NCBI GenBank assembly: GCA_014885115.2
Contig: WKLE02001048.1
Span: forward strand, 12,493 to 76,492
Length of the DNA: 64,000 nucleotides
Direction of reading: 5' to 3'
Source: Asterionellopsis glacialis
Lineage: Eukaryota > Bacillariophyta > Plagiogrammaphyceae > Rhaphoneidales > Asterionellopsidaceae
Shown here: in pieces, positions 31,793 through 42,098 of the stretch
How the letters are laid out: every line of letters begins with the position of its first letter
How positions within the stretch are numbered: position 1 is the stretch's first letter
Notes under the pieces: generated by a model
What the model was told of the DNA's origin: nothing
The model's input: the letters and a program-made list of their open reading frames with translations, nothing else
Databases searched by the model: none
Position numbers and translations under genes: made by a program

Positions 31793-32269
31793 GGCGTTTG
31801 CGGTTTTCAAGTTTATTCTTTTTGATTTTCTGTTTGCAAGAAGGTTATTGGCTGCGCGGTGCCTGTGAAAGTTTCAAGTTGAGGTTTCTTCCTGATGAGA
31901 GAGGAATCAAGAATACGGAATTCAATATTGCTCACAGTTTTCGTATTTTCAACCGTCTCTCCATCAACCCATATCAGAAATAGGGAGAATGCCAAGCAAA
32001 ACAAAAAAATAGACATGATATTATGAAATGGTGAAATGGTGGAACAGTTTCCAAAGAGATCCTAGAGAGAATCTCTATCAAAAGCAAAAACATTGGGACC
32101 ATGATACCTATTGTCAATAAAGTTCATTTCATTATCACTCCTAAATTTTATTTTTTAACACACGTAACAGTTTATATCTGGTCCAAGTCAAGGTAGGTCA
32201 ATTTTATTTGACATGTTTGCTCTTGCTTTATTTTTCGCAACGTATTCTCCAAATTACGAAATTAGTCAT
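31793..32269. other. Intergenic region between two minus-strand genes
   Basis: These 477 bp hold the NTMT1 promoter and the MnSOD 3' region. An ATGGTGAAATGGTGGAA-type direct repeat sits near 32026-32044. No gene is seen. Confidence 0.4.
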
Positions 32270-33416
32270 CTAAATCTTTCCAGCGGCCTTCTGTGCTGCG
32301 AGAAGACGAGCTTCAACGACATCCCAGTTGATAATGTCCCAGATTGCGTTAACATAGTTGGGGCGGACATTCCTGTAGTCCACGTAGTAAGCATGCTCCT
32401 ACAAAATAACGTGTGAATCGACAAAAAAAGAGATTGTCATGAGACCACCGTACTTGTACAGGCATACTTTGTGCGTTACCGCCATATTGTGATCCATCCT
32501 AATTGATTTTTCAAGCGAAACAAATGTTTTTAAAAACTTACCCACACATCAATACCAGCAAGAGGTACAAGTCCAGTGGTGGCTTGGAGAGGGTCCTGGT
32601 TGGCACATGTAGCACCCTCAATGGCGCCAGTCTTGGGGTTGTACCCAAGCCATCCCCATCCAGATCCCTGCACAGCAATAGTTTGAGCACTCAACTCTGC
32701 CTTCATCTTGTCAAAATCACCGAAACAACATTTGATCATATCACCCAAGGCCCCATCTGTAGGTGCCTTGAAGGCTTCAGGAGCAGCAAGATTCTCCCAA
32801 AACAAAGTATGATTGACATGCCCACCACCATTGAATTTAAGAGCACCCTGAAGTGCAATGATTCCAGAAACATCACCAGCTGAAACAGCAGCATCCAATT
32901 TTTCCAAGGAAGCGTTCAAGTTGGTCACTGCGAGATGTATGTGTAGATATTAGTTTAGTGCAGACATGACACTTCTTGATGAGTGAAACTATTTCATCTA
33001 AAAAAGGGAAAACAAAACTCGGTACTATCACGGATCATTAAAACAAAGACTGCAATCAAATTACTCACCGTAAGTGTTGTGGTGCTTAGAGTGATGAAGT
33101 TCCATCGTTTCAGCCGAAACCACGGCTGCAATTAAAAATGAACGAAGCAAGCAAACAGAAAGCATATATTAATGAGATACTGGATCAAAATATTCCAATC
33201 TAAAACTGTAAGTTTTACTCGGCCAAACATCTGCCACTTACGTTCAAGAGCGGCATAGTCATATGGCAAATCAGGAAGTTCATGCTTTCCTCCTGAAGGA
33301 GCAGCCGACAAGTATGCAGCAGCCGACTTGGCCACTTTGTCAGGAAGTGCGGAAGAGCGAAGGTTTGCTGCTGCACGAAGGCTTGAACCGATGATTTTGC
33401 TACCGCTGGATGCCAT
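32270..33416 (-). CDS. SOD2: Manganese superoxide dismutase, mitochondrial
   Basis: The model is complement(join(32270..32398, 32542..32927, 33069..33125, 33242..33416)), 248 residues. Introns are 143, 141 and 116 nt. Exon 1 gives a Ser/Ala/Arg presequence, then [15 protein letters not shown]. Exon 2 encodes only 19 residues but carries [19 protein letters not shown] metal-binding helix residues (starts [15 protein letters not shown]). Exon 3 has the second ligand region [21 protein letters not shown] and [10 protein letters not shown]. Joining exons 3 and 4 restores the Mn/Fe-SOD signature DVWEHAYY, followed by [15 protein letters not shown]. Sequence is closer to MnSOD than to plastid FeSOD. 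The enzyme dismutates superoxide in the matrix. Confidence 0.97.
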
Positions 33417-33736
33417 TGTTCAGATTCTTTTTGTCCAAACGATAGATTCGAAGATGATATGTGATGACGGTGCAGTGTCAGTATCGTCTCTGTTGGAAGA
33501 GAACAGTCTCGAAGTTCGCAAAACAATACCAAACTTTTCACCTCTTTTCACAGAAGATCCAGAAAACATCTCCTTAGAAGATCTTCAGATCTGTCCATCA
33601 CCCGTTATTCTTTACATCATGATGACATCATGCATACGTGTTCCAATTATCATCAAATCATTATTTTTCTTCGACTTGACATCCCAAATAATTTTCACAT
33701 GCAGAAATGAGCCATTAAAAGTCGAAGCAACTGACG
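33417..33736. other. Compact divergent spacer MnSOD/dephospho-CoA kinase
   Basis: The two start codons are only 320 bp apart, the shortest divergent spacer in the window. A plus-strand open frame (33328-33834) crosses it but has no ATG near its start region and overlaps MnSOD in antisense. I treat it as chance. Confidence 0.4.
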
Positions 33737-34788
33737 ATGACATTGGCGTTTCATTTGGTAATACTTCTCGTAAACTCAATCATAGCGAATGTTGCGGGGT
33801 GGGGAACTGCTTCTCTTGGATTGAATCGATATAGAAACGTTTTGGAATTTCAAAGTCAATCATCACTCGCACTAGCAATGAGCAAATCCGAAGAAGAACA
33901 AGAAAGGAAAGTAAAAGTTCTGGGAGTTTGTGGTGGGATCGGTTCTGGAAAAAGTCAAGCCTGTAAACTCTTGGTCTCGGAGCTTGGGTGTATGACTCAT
34001 ATAGGTGAGTTCATTGCATACGTCTCACCACAAGATATTAACTCTTGAGCTTTGCTAAGAATAATCTTGCGGATATTATTTCTGCATATTTTCGAAAACA
34101 GATGCCGACACCACAGCGCATGTAGTTTATGAACCAGGCAGTAAAGCACTGGAAGAAATTGCTGAATTATTCGGATCAGACATATTGCTAGAGAATGGTC
34201 AAATTGATCGGAAAAAGCTAGGAAGTATTGTATTTGCAGATAAAGCTGCAATGTCGGTAGGTCCCAAGAAAGAATACTGTACACATTCTTTAATACAAAG
34301 ATTTATGTCTTCTAACATTCTTTGGACACTCAAATTATTTTTCATATTTGCAGCAACTGGAGCATATTGTTTGGCCTCATGTGAAAACGGTAATTCAACA
34401 ACGCATAAAAGAGTTGCGGTCAAACAGTGCCAATAATGATAAAATTCCTGTAATTGTTTTGGAAGCAGCCATGTTGTTAGATGCCGAATGGGATGATTTG
34501 TTAGATGGCCTTTGGATCGTCACAACGCCACCAGAAATGGCCTTGGATCGTCTAGTGACCAATCGTGATCTGAGTACAGAGGAAGCACAAAAACGCATGG
34601 ATGCTCAGGCAACACGTCGGGGTGTTGGAAATCTAGCAGAAGAAGTGGAAAATGGTGTTGTAACGTGTGTCATTGAAAACAAAGGGTCTATAGAAGATTT
34701 GACTACCTCACTTGAAGAAGCGTTATGTGATCCTACAGCTTGGACAAATCCTCCCGTGATAAGCCACATCGAAACTGAAGATCGATAG
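33737..34788 (+). CDS. coaE: Dephospho-CoA kinase
   Basis: The model is join(33737..34004, 34102..34256, 34354..34788), 285 residues, with two 97-nt introns (GTGAGT, GTAGGT donors). The P-loop GGIGSGKSQ (~66-74) is followed, across the first intron, by DADTTAHVVYEPGSKALEEI. Then come IDRKKLGSIVFADK, QLEHIVWPHVK after intron 2, VIVLEAAMLLDAEW, and a lid with RLVTNRDLSTEEAQKRMDAQ. The enzyme phosphorylates the 3'-OH of dephospho-CoA, the last step of CoA synthesis. The first ATG adds a hydrophobic leader (FHLVILLVNSIIANVAGWG) like an ER or plastid signal. A second in-frame ATG at 33878 (Met48) would give a 238-residue cytosolic form. Confidence 0.93.
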
Positions 34789-34942
34789 ATCCAAGTTGAG
34801 TAGATCAACCTCGATTTTTATAATGAAAACACTTTCTCTCATCACTCCTCCAATTCGTAAACTCACGCCATATTATTTTAATTAGCCCAGTTCATATTAG
34901 ATTTTTTGAAGTATCAAGATGCAACATCCACGCTCTGATTCT

Positions 34943-36630
34943 TTACATGAACTTTCCAAACTCGCCTGATAAATCACTGTTTGCCATCTCAAATCTCTCG
35001 ACAATGGTGCTATAAGTAGGTGAATTCAGTAAGTTCATATTCAATTTGTGTTCAATGAAAATTTTGAAGAAGCATCGAAAAGTTAAGCAGTCGAGAAAAG
35101 AAGAACTTACCATAATCGAGCTTGTGTACTTGGGATTTCAAGTAAACTTTGACGGAGATTTCCCACATCTGTCTTTTCTAAAAGCGCTGTTACTGCATAG
35201 CTCAATCTTTTTTGTCTTCGGTAAGCAGGATAGTCCTCAGATATTCTTCTAAAACCAGTACCTGACGATTCTTCTAAAAACGCTGCTGTAGATTCTAACA
35301 AAAATTTCGATGGCCACTTCTTATGGTGTGGTAATAAGGATAGTAATTCGGCTTGGACTGACTTTCTTGTTATTCGGAGGTAATCATCAATGCAAATCCA
35401 CAATTGTTCCTCCAATTCATCAGACGAAAACTTGGAATGATTATCGATCTCTGGATGGGGTGTCGGCTTATGCAGTATCCCATAGTCTGCCAATTGATAT
35501 TCCAATGACGTTTCTTCTTTTGTTGTTATCGTGTCACTGAAATCTGACGATGAATCATACGTAACTTTTGTGTCCTCAAGGTCTACTGGATTTACTGTTT
35601 TGGAATAAGGAGCCAATGGCAATACCTTCAAGAGATTAGAACCAACAACATCAGACTTGGAAAGATCCTCTCGGTCAGGTACAGGAAGTTTTATTGTTTC
35701 GTCGTATTCGTAATCTTGATAGCGAAATGACTCTGTGATTGCGTTTGATCTCAATGATGATACTTCCTCCTCCATTTCCTTTGCGGCGCTGTCTGTTTCT
35801 AAACAATCTTGATATATTTCTTCTGTGTCGGGTAATAATTGGACATCTGCAAGTGCATATGGTACCTCTCTTATTGCCTTGGTTACAACAAAACGATCTA
35901 AAGCTTGTACAAGTAGAAGTAGATTACCATCACTCATACGTCGATAGTCTACAATCCGAAGAAGTGACCCAATGACAGCCGAACCCGTTTCCGATGAATC
36001 ATTCTTTTCCATCGATTTGGTCATAAACTCTTTTTCTTGTTGCCAACTTTTGAGTTTATATTTTTCATTAGACTCTTTTAAGCTTTTCGAACCGCCCTCT
36101 AAAAACAAGTGTCCAAAGTAATATGGTTCATCACGATTTAATATCGTTTCAAACATATTCGTATACAGTGTTTCATGAACAATAAGAACATTGGATCGAC
36201 CAGGTAATTCTGTCCATGATACTCTCCAAAGAGGTAAATTATGAATGATGCCAGATTCTGATATGGTAGTAAGCATGTCATCATTGTCACTAGCACTACT
36301 ATAAAATGATTTTTGAAGTGACCGTACAATTTCCATTTTTCGTTTAAATGCTTCATCTTTCATTTCTTGTTTGAATTTAGCCTCTTCCATTTTTCGTGTT
36401 GCTTTTTCTATATCATTTTCGTCACCCAAGAAATCGTCGTCATCATTCTCATCATCACGATTATTTCCAGCAGATCTTGCCTCCAACAAGGGGAAATCAT
36501 TGCGTTTACTCAAGGACAGTCTTGACTCGCATAGTGATGGCGAAATAAATGAATATGATGGAGATATTAATAATGAAGTGGGAAAAAGGAGAAAGAGGGC
36601 GGCATTGGTGACGTCGGCGATGATCTTCAT
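34943..36630 (-). CDS. LON substrate-binding-domain protein, plastid-type leader
   Basis: The model is complement(join(34943..35009, 35111..36630)), 528 residues. The signal peptide ends PSYSFISPS, with Phe at +1, followed by a basic region, so plastid import is likely. The central domain resembles the Lon N-terminal (PUA-like) domain: LPLWRVSWTELPG, LIVHETLYTNMFETIL, YFGHLFLEGG, GSLLRIVDYRRMSDGNLLLLVQALDRFVV and PYALADVQLLPD. No AAA or protease domain follows. The rest is acidic and helical with a positively charged C-terminal part. Unspliced, the frame stops right at a GTAAGT donor. Splicing to TATAG (35010) adds 22 residues (CTIVERFEMANSDL...), which I prefer. Function is unknown. Confidence 0.85.
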
Positions 36631-37291
36631 GGTGCGGTGTTTTTAGCTTTCTTTCTGCCTCATCAATTATTATTGTCTTTGTATGTAGGCCTTGTCGATT
36701 GTCGGTTGGTTTGTATGAGCGAATTTTGTGACTTGAAAATTCTTCGGATTCTTTGCCACGGATGTAAATGAAAACATACCCGGATGTATCATCAAAAAAT
36801 ACGGAGTCTAAAAATCACCCCATTTTTCAAAAAAGTGCATGTGAGTANNNNNNNNNNNNNNNNNNNNNNNNNNNNNNNNNNNNNNNNNNNNNNNNNNNNN
36901 NNNNNNNNNNNNNNNNNNNNNNNNNNNNGGATGAAAAATTTACTAATTATTAATACCTGTACCATAAATACCATGTATGTGATATTAAAATTTTTACTTA
37001 TGCGATCAGCATTTGTTCCTAAAAGCTCGTTTACGTCTTGCTCTACCAGGTACATACAATTATACCTACCTAAGCTTATGTAGAAGAATTGAAAAAAGCA
37101 TGCAGAAATTTCTATATAATATAATAGAAATATTGCTTGCTTTTGTCATTCAAACCCCTCAATAAAACGCACCGATTACAGTTGGTTGCACAATCGAATC
37201 AGAGCGTGTTGTTGGTACTGTCATAGTCAAGGTTGCACCCTTTCGAGGAATCTGAGGAACGATATTGATTAGTTAACATTGATACAAAATC
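36631..37291. other. Divergent spacer containing an assembly gap
   Basis: The spacer lies between divergent start codons and is interrupted by 81 N (36848-36928). The sequence after the gap is A/T-rich, and a CTACCAGGTACATAC word cluster lies at about 37040-37070. A TTTCTATATAATATAATAG patch at 37108-37128 could form a weak A/T stem. No gene is seen. Confidence 0.4.
36848..36928. other. Assembly gap (81 N)
   Basis: Run of N; sequence unknown. Confidence 1.
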
Positions 37292-38589
37292 ATGTCAAAA
37301 CGAAGTGATAGCATCAGTGAAGCGCAGAGCAGAGGTGGCAGTGACCATAAGAAGAAAAAGGCGTTGCATGTGGACAGTGGCGAGGTCACAGACATAACAA
37401 CAAATATGAATAATAACATCCATCAAGAAGTAGACGATGGCAACCCCTCCAAAAAGAATAAAAGATCTAGATTTTCTGCGTCATCAATATCAGGAAAACA
37501 AATTGTGGGCATGACAGTTCTATTCACTATTTTATTTTTTATTTATGATGCTACGTTTACTCCCCCTGAAAAACGATTTTTAAAACCGGATTCTATTGAT
37601 AGATTCTTACGTTGGGTACAAGAGCACCCATACAATGGTTTAGGAGCATTTTGTGTTACAATTGCTTTTTGTGTTGTCCTCATGATTCCTGTAGGGACGC
37701 CTCTGACGTTAGGTATGTGTACGAACAATGAATGCTAGTATCACAACAATTTGTACAGTCTTCTCACAGTCTTCCGATTCGTTTACTTCATATTTTTCTG
37801 ATGTAGGATGTGGATATGTTTACAAGGGTGCGTATGGTTGGTATATAGGGATTCCTCTAGCAACATTCATTTCCATGTTGGGATCGTTACTAGGGGCTGT
37901 CTTGTGCTTTCTTCTTGGAAGATATTTATTCCGCGACCGTGTGTTAAAGTGGAGTCGCAAGTATCCTCTCTTTGATGCTATTGATATCGGTAAGTTGTCA
38001 TTGCCACATGCATTCAATTTCAATACTTTTTTTTAATTGGTGCTCATTGGTATATTAACAACTGGTGCATGTTCTAATCTTTCCTTCATGTTTAGCTGTA
38101 TCGGAGAATGGATTTAAAATAATGGCAATGCTGTATTTGACACCTATATTGCCTTTAGGACCTGTGAGTTATATGTGTGGAACAACAGCTATGGCTCTAT
38201 CATCATTTGCATTCGCCAAGGTAGCAGCAACGCCATTGATGCTACTTTATGTATTCATTGGCGCATCCTGTGGTACACTTATTGCTGATTCAAGTCATGA
38301 TATAGCTGGACAATCTGCTGGTGAAGAGGCTGCACAAGTGGAAAATAATAAAACTATGATTGTATTGGGAATTCTATTGAGTAGTGTTACAATTGGACTT
38401 GTATCTCGTTTTATCAAACAAGAATTATACAAAATCTTCGAAAGGCAAAAACAAGATAAAAAGCAACTTGACGAGAATGCCATGACTGATTCTGATGGAG
38501 AAGGTGAAGATGGTACAGTTGAAATGGGTATGAAACCAAGACACCGGGTACATCATCGAAGAACTGCACCAGCAACCCATACATCATAA
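37292..38589 (+). CDS. VTT/DedA-family membrane protein (TMEM64/TVP38-like)
   Basis: The model is join(37292..37712, 37807..37989, 38096..38589), 365 residues. Introns are 94 and 106 nt (GTATGT, GTAAGT donors). After a Lys/Ser-rich cytosolic N-terminus come a first membrane helix (IVGMTVLFTILFFIY) and the VTT core: YNGLGAFCVTIAFCVVLMIP and GTPLTLGCGYVYKGAYGW across intron 1. SMLGSLLGAVLCFLLGRYLF, then MLYLTPILPLGPVSYMCGTT complete it. An acidic, His-rich tail closes the protein. Members sit in ER, Golgi or endosome membranes and some are phospholipid scramblases. Which of these applies here is unknown. Confidence 0.86.
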
Positions 38590-39252
38590 TCTTTACAACA
38601 ACACCCGTCATCAACAAAAATCTTGTTGATGTTTGTTTAGCTTGAAGGGAAATGTGCACATGTGTGCAGAGTCGAGTTTGAAGCTCTAAATCCCTTAACT
38701 GTATGAAATGAGTGAGCGTATCCACATCGATATTAAATTTAAAATTCTTTAAACATCATTGGCGTCTTGAAGACTGTGAAATATTTTCCATAGACAAGTG
38801 GCGCTGTAATGATTTTCCCCGGAATTTTCATTCTAGAGTGCATGGAAAAATCCATATGGATTGCTTATTACACCTGCCATAGAGTTCTAAGGAATCATCA
38901 AGATGCATTTCGGATTCGGTACTTTCAAACTTATCAAGTCTTTTCTTTATCATCCACGCTAGTGAGGACCTACAGGTTCTACAGAGGAAATATTTCGTGA
39001 AAAATGAGATATTTTTTGTGTTGTGTGTTTTCCAGCATTGCTCTGTCCGTCATCCTTTTTCGAGTGAGTTTTAAACATGGATATTCATCGGCGTCATCGA
39101 CGCCATCCATGTCTCGACATCAAAAAAATTAATGTATCTGACATCTAAAGGATATTCTGCGTGAAGATATCTGCCAAGCAGTAGATACAGCAACTAATTC
39201 TTTTATTATTAAAATTTGCGTTACCTCACATGAAGATGCGGTACAATCGAAG
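38590..39252. other. Intergenic region, no gene recognised
   Basis: These 663 bp lie between two plus-strand genes. A short imperfect GGCGTCATCGACGCC inverted repeat at about 39090-39106 is the only visible structure. Confidence 0.4.
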
Positions 39253-40020
39253 ATGAGCAACAATAATCAAGAAAGCTGTTCCACTACTGAGAAAAATGAG
39301 GCCGAAACATCTTCTTGCGTAGCTACTCCTCAGCAGGAACACTACATGAGGGAAGCACTCAAAGTTGCTCAGGCAGCGCTATCTGTAGGAGAAGTACCTG
39401 TGGGGTGTGTGATTGTTTTACGGGAAAAGGATGTTATTGTATCCCATGGGGCAAATCAAGTGAATGCTACTCGTGACGCAACTCGCCATGCAGAAGTTGT
39501 CTCAATTGATCGAATGTTGACTGGAGGGATTGCATCAGACAAAGCCAAATTGCCAATGGAAACCATAGCAAAGTCTGCACATGGTGCTATTCCTTCTGAT
39601 TCTGCGCTCCTGTCGGAAAAGATATACGAGGACAAGTGGATCAATGTTCCGGATGACCCAGATCATTGGAAAAACACCTTCGGATGGGGCAGTGGTAGAA
39701 CTTATGACACTGATGTCTTTCCTGACTGTGATCTATACGTGACTTGTGAACCTTGTATCATGTGTGCTGCTGCTTTGGCACGAGTTAAAATTGGAAGAGT
39801 TTTCTTTGGTTGTCGTAATGACCGTTTTGGTGGATGTGGATCTCTTCTTCATCTGCACAAGAAAGATGCAATTCCCTCGAAAATGCATGAAGGGTACGCC
39901 ATTTTTTCTGGAATTCTCGAAGACGAGGCAGTGTCACTCCTTCGATCGTTCTACGACCGTGAAAATTTCCACGCGCCAGATGATAAGCGAAAACGAAAAG
40001 ATACTAAAGCTCTGAGCTAA
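39253..40020 (+). CDS. ADAT2: tRNA-specific adenosine-34 deaminase catalytic subunit
   Basis: This is a single-exon protein of 255 residues. It has the deaminase zinc motif His79-Ala-Glu81 (RHAEVVSIDRML) and PCIMC (167-171) followed by AAALARVKIGRVFFGCRNDR. NDRFGGCGSL matches ADAT2. The enzyme, with ADAT3, converts wobble A34 to inosine in several tRNAs. Between the HAE and PCxxC motifs there are about 85 residues against about 35 in human ADAT2. The extra segment (~88-150) is Ser/Ala-rich and ends in WKNTFGWGSGRTYDTDVF. The C-terminus is very basic (KRKRKDTKAL), as expected for tRNA binding. Confidence 0.94.
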   Translation: MSNNNQESCSTTEKNEAETSSCVATPQQEHYMREALKVAQAALSVGEVPVGCVIVLREKDVIVSHGANQVNATRDATRHAEVVSIDRMLTGGIASDKAKLPMETIAKSAHGAIPSDSALLSEKIYEDKWINVPDDPDHWKNTFGWGSGRTYDTDVFPDCDLYVTCEPCIMCAAALARVKIGRVFFGCRNDRFGGCGSLLHLHKKDAIPSKMHEGYAIFSGILEDEAVSLLRSFYDRENFHAPDDKRKRKDTKALS

Positions 40021-40202
40021 ATTTTCTAAAATAGATCATTCAAAAATTATAATAGAGGTAGTTATATATACCAGCAGTTACAGTCGAACATAAATTTCGC
40101 TAAACTGCACTTTCTTGTGCATAATGAAAATGACATCATATCAATCTACTTTCGTGGACATGAAACTCGAGTATTTGGTTATAAAAGAAATGTCTAGAAT
40201 TT

Positions 40203-41110
40203 TCAATCAACGAGATGATGGATCTCTGGCTTGTTCAAAACCAAGGCATTACATCCCGAATGGAATTGAAGCTTGGTCTTCGTGGGCATATATTCGCTGA
40301 ATATTTTCTCAGGATCAGAGCAACTAGGATCACAAGAAACTATAGCATCGGCTTGTCCCATCACCCGAGCAAACTTTCGAGCAGGCCTATAATGTGAAGA
40401 TAAAATTCCAGAAAGAGAGTGAGACACTATTTATGTACTCTATCAAGAAAACAATCCTTTCGTTTCGTTTGCGGCACGTACCTGGACATTTCCTCAGAAG
40501 TTCTTCTAATTATATCAATTTTGATATCATTATCAATATCAGTTTTGGCATTCAGCAGCTTTTGAAGTGCAAGTACACTATGGACTGTTACGTATTTCCG
40601 CTTCAGTCTTTCCGAACCAATAGATGGAATGCTCCATCTCTCTAACCCACGGCGACAGTGTCCTAACTTTGCCCACTGCTCAAGGACCTTGAGGTCTTTT
40701 TCTTCCCTGAATTTATTGTTTATAGGTTTGATTCTACAGCATGCACCATGAATACGCATGAGGACACAAGTGTATGAATATGGGTTTTTATCATCGATCT
40801 GCCTTCTTTGCACCTCTTGTGCCACGTACAGAGCAGAATGCTTGAAAAATTCCAAATCTTTGTGGTCCCACCATATTTGCTCTTTTTCAGTATCTGGCAT
40901 TTCGGAAGCTGGTGTAAATGGTGATCCCATAATCTCAACTTGAATCTTATTATCTGGTCCCTCTTGAAAACGTACTTTACGGGATTGCTTTTTTTCGGCG
41001 ATGGTATCTTGATCCACCTGATCTATCTTGTTGCTTGGTGTTGAGGAGTCGCATCTTATGTTATCGGGTAGTACTCCATACTCTAGAATGGGGTTCGATT
41101 TAGTGCACAT
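40203..41110 (-). CDS. Conserved-looking algal protein of unknown function
   Basis: The model is complement(join(40203..40386, 40482..41110)), 270 residues. The intron is GTACGT...ATAG, 95 nt, splitting an Arg codon. The pattern resembles a recurrent group of diatom nuclear proteins. It has a basic-acidic lead (KVRFQEGPD), a WWDHKDLEFFKHSALYVAQE helix, CRRGLERWS with the Arg-Gly-Leu-Glu core, then a SVLALQKLLNA helix and SEEMSRPARKFARVMGQADA after the splice. I do not know a function for this group. There are no membrane or targeting signals. The ATG at 41110 is the first in frame. Confidence 0.72.
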
Positions 41111-42098
41111 GACTATCAAAAGAGGATTGCCTATCTTTGATAACTTTAGTTTCGGATCGTGAAATGTTTAGCTTTTATGCTGTAGCAGCTGTGAGATCGT
41201 CGAAGATCGTCAGAAGTGCGATTTCGCGGAGGGAATGAAAAAAAAAATGTCCAAGGTTATAAAAACGAGAACACTTCAAGACGAAAGGTAAATATCGCTG
41301 TTCTTTCGTCACAACTAAAACCATGATGGCATCGACATCACAACAGTCATGCAACTGGCCAATCAACGATCACTCTTCAGACGCACCGATATTTGGACAG
41401 AAAGCTGATGTCACTATAACGTTAATGTAACGTTCTTAATACTGCGAGTTTAGACTATTGTTAATTAACCGTGGAATCGGCGTTAAACGAAGCTTTCTCC
41501 AGTCTTGATGAGTCCCGCTAAAAGAGAAATAGGCGACACTACCGCAGGTACCTATCGTACCATACTACAGTGCATTGGACTTGCCTGGTAGGCTACCAGT
41601 GATTACTATCACAATATCGTGTTTATTATCCTGGGTACATACAACAGAAGATCTTCTGGACTGTAGCATTGTTGTTGTTGCCTTCGACTTCTCTCACAAA
41701 TCATTACGAAATGGCTAGTGACCTGCCTCCTATGAAAAGACTCTCAACTGAATTGATTGATTAATGAATATTGAACATTAGTGGCGTTCTTCTCTTTAGA
41801 TAAGGAAAAGTAGGAACAAGAGAAGACAATCGTGAAATTTTTGACAGGCTGGAATTGCTTGATTATTAAAAGAATGATGGCTTTCTTATGTTTACTGTTT
41901 TACTCCATAAACAAAATATTTGAAAGGGAGTTGTGTGTTATAATTTGATGTCGGGTTTCTACAAGTTAAACAGTTGAAGAAAACCCTGATCTTTGGACAA
42001 AACATGCAGTAGTTTGTAGAGATATGAAACATAGTAGAACGTAGCTACACATTTGCTACTTTTTAAAAACATCCCAAATCTGAATAGCTCAAATAAAA
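41111..42098. other. Intergenic region with a GTAC-type cluster
   Basis: The 988-bp stretch lies upstream of one minus-strand gene and downstream of another. It holds an AACGTTAATGTAACGTT imperfect palindrome near 41418-41434. A GCAGGTACCTATCGTACC / CCTGGTAGGCTACCAG cluster lies at about 41545-41600. No frame of note is seen. Confidence 0.45.

Noticed and set aside
32480..32500. Possible microexon inside the last MnSOD intron (AG before GATGGATCACAATATG, GT after)
   Set aside because: Including it shifts the frame and breaks DVWEHAYY. Direct joining of exons 3 and 4 restores the signature exactly.
33328..33834. 168-codon plus-strand open frame over the MnSOD start
   Set aside because: It overlaps MnSOD exon 1 in antisense and runs through the dephospho-CoA kinase start in another phase. 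It has no recognisable domain.
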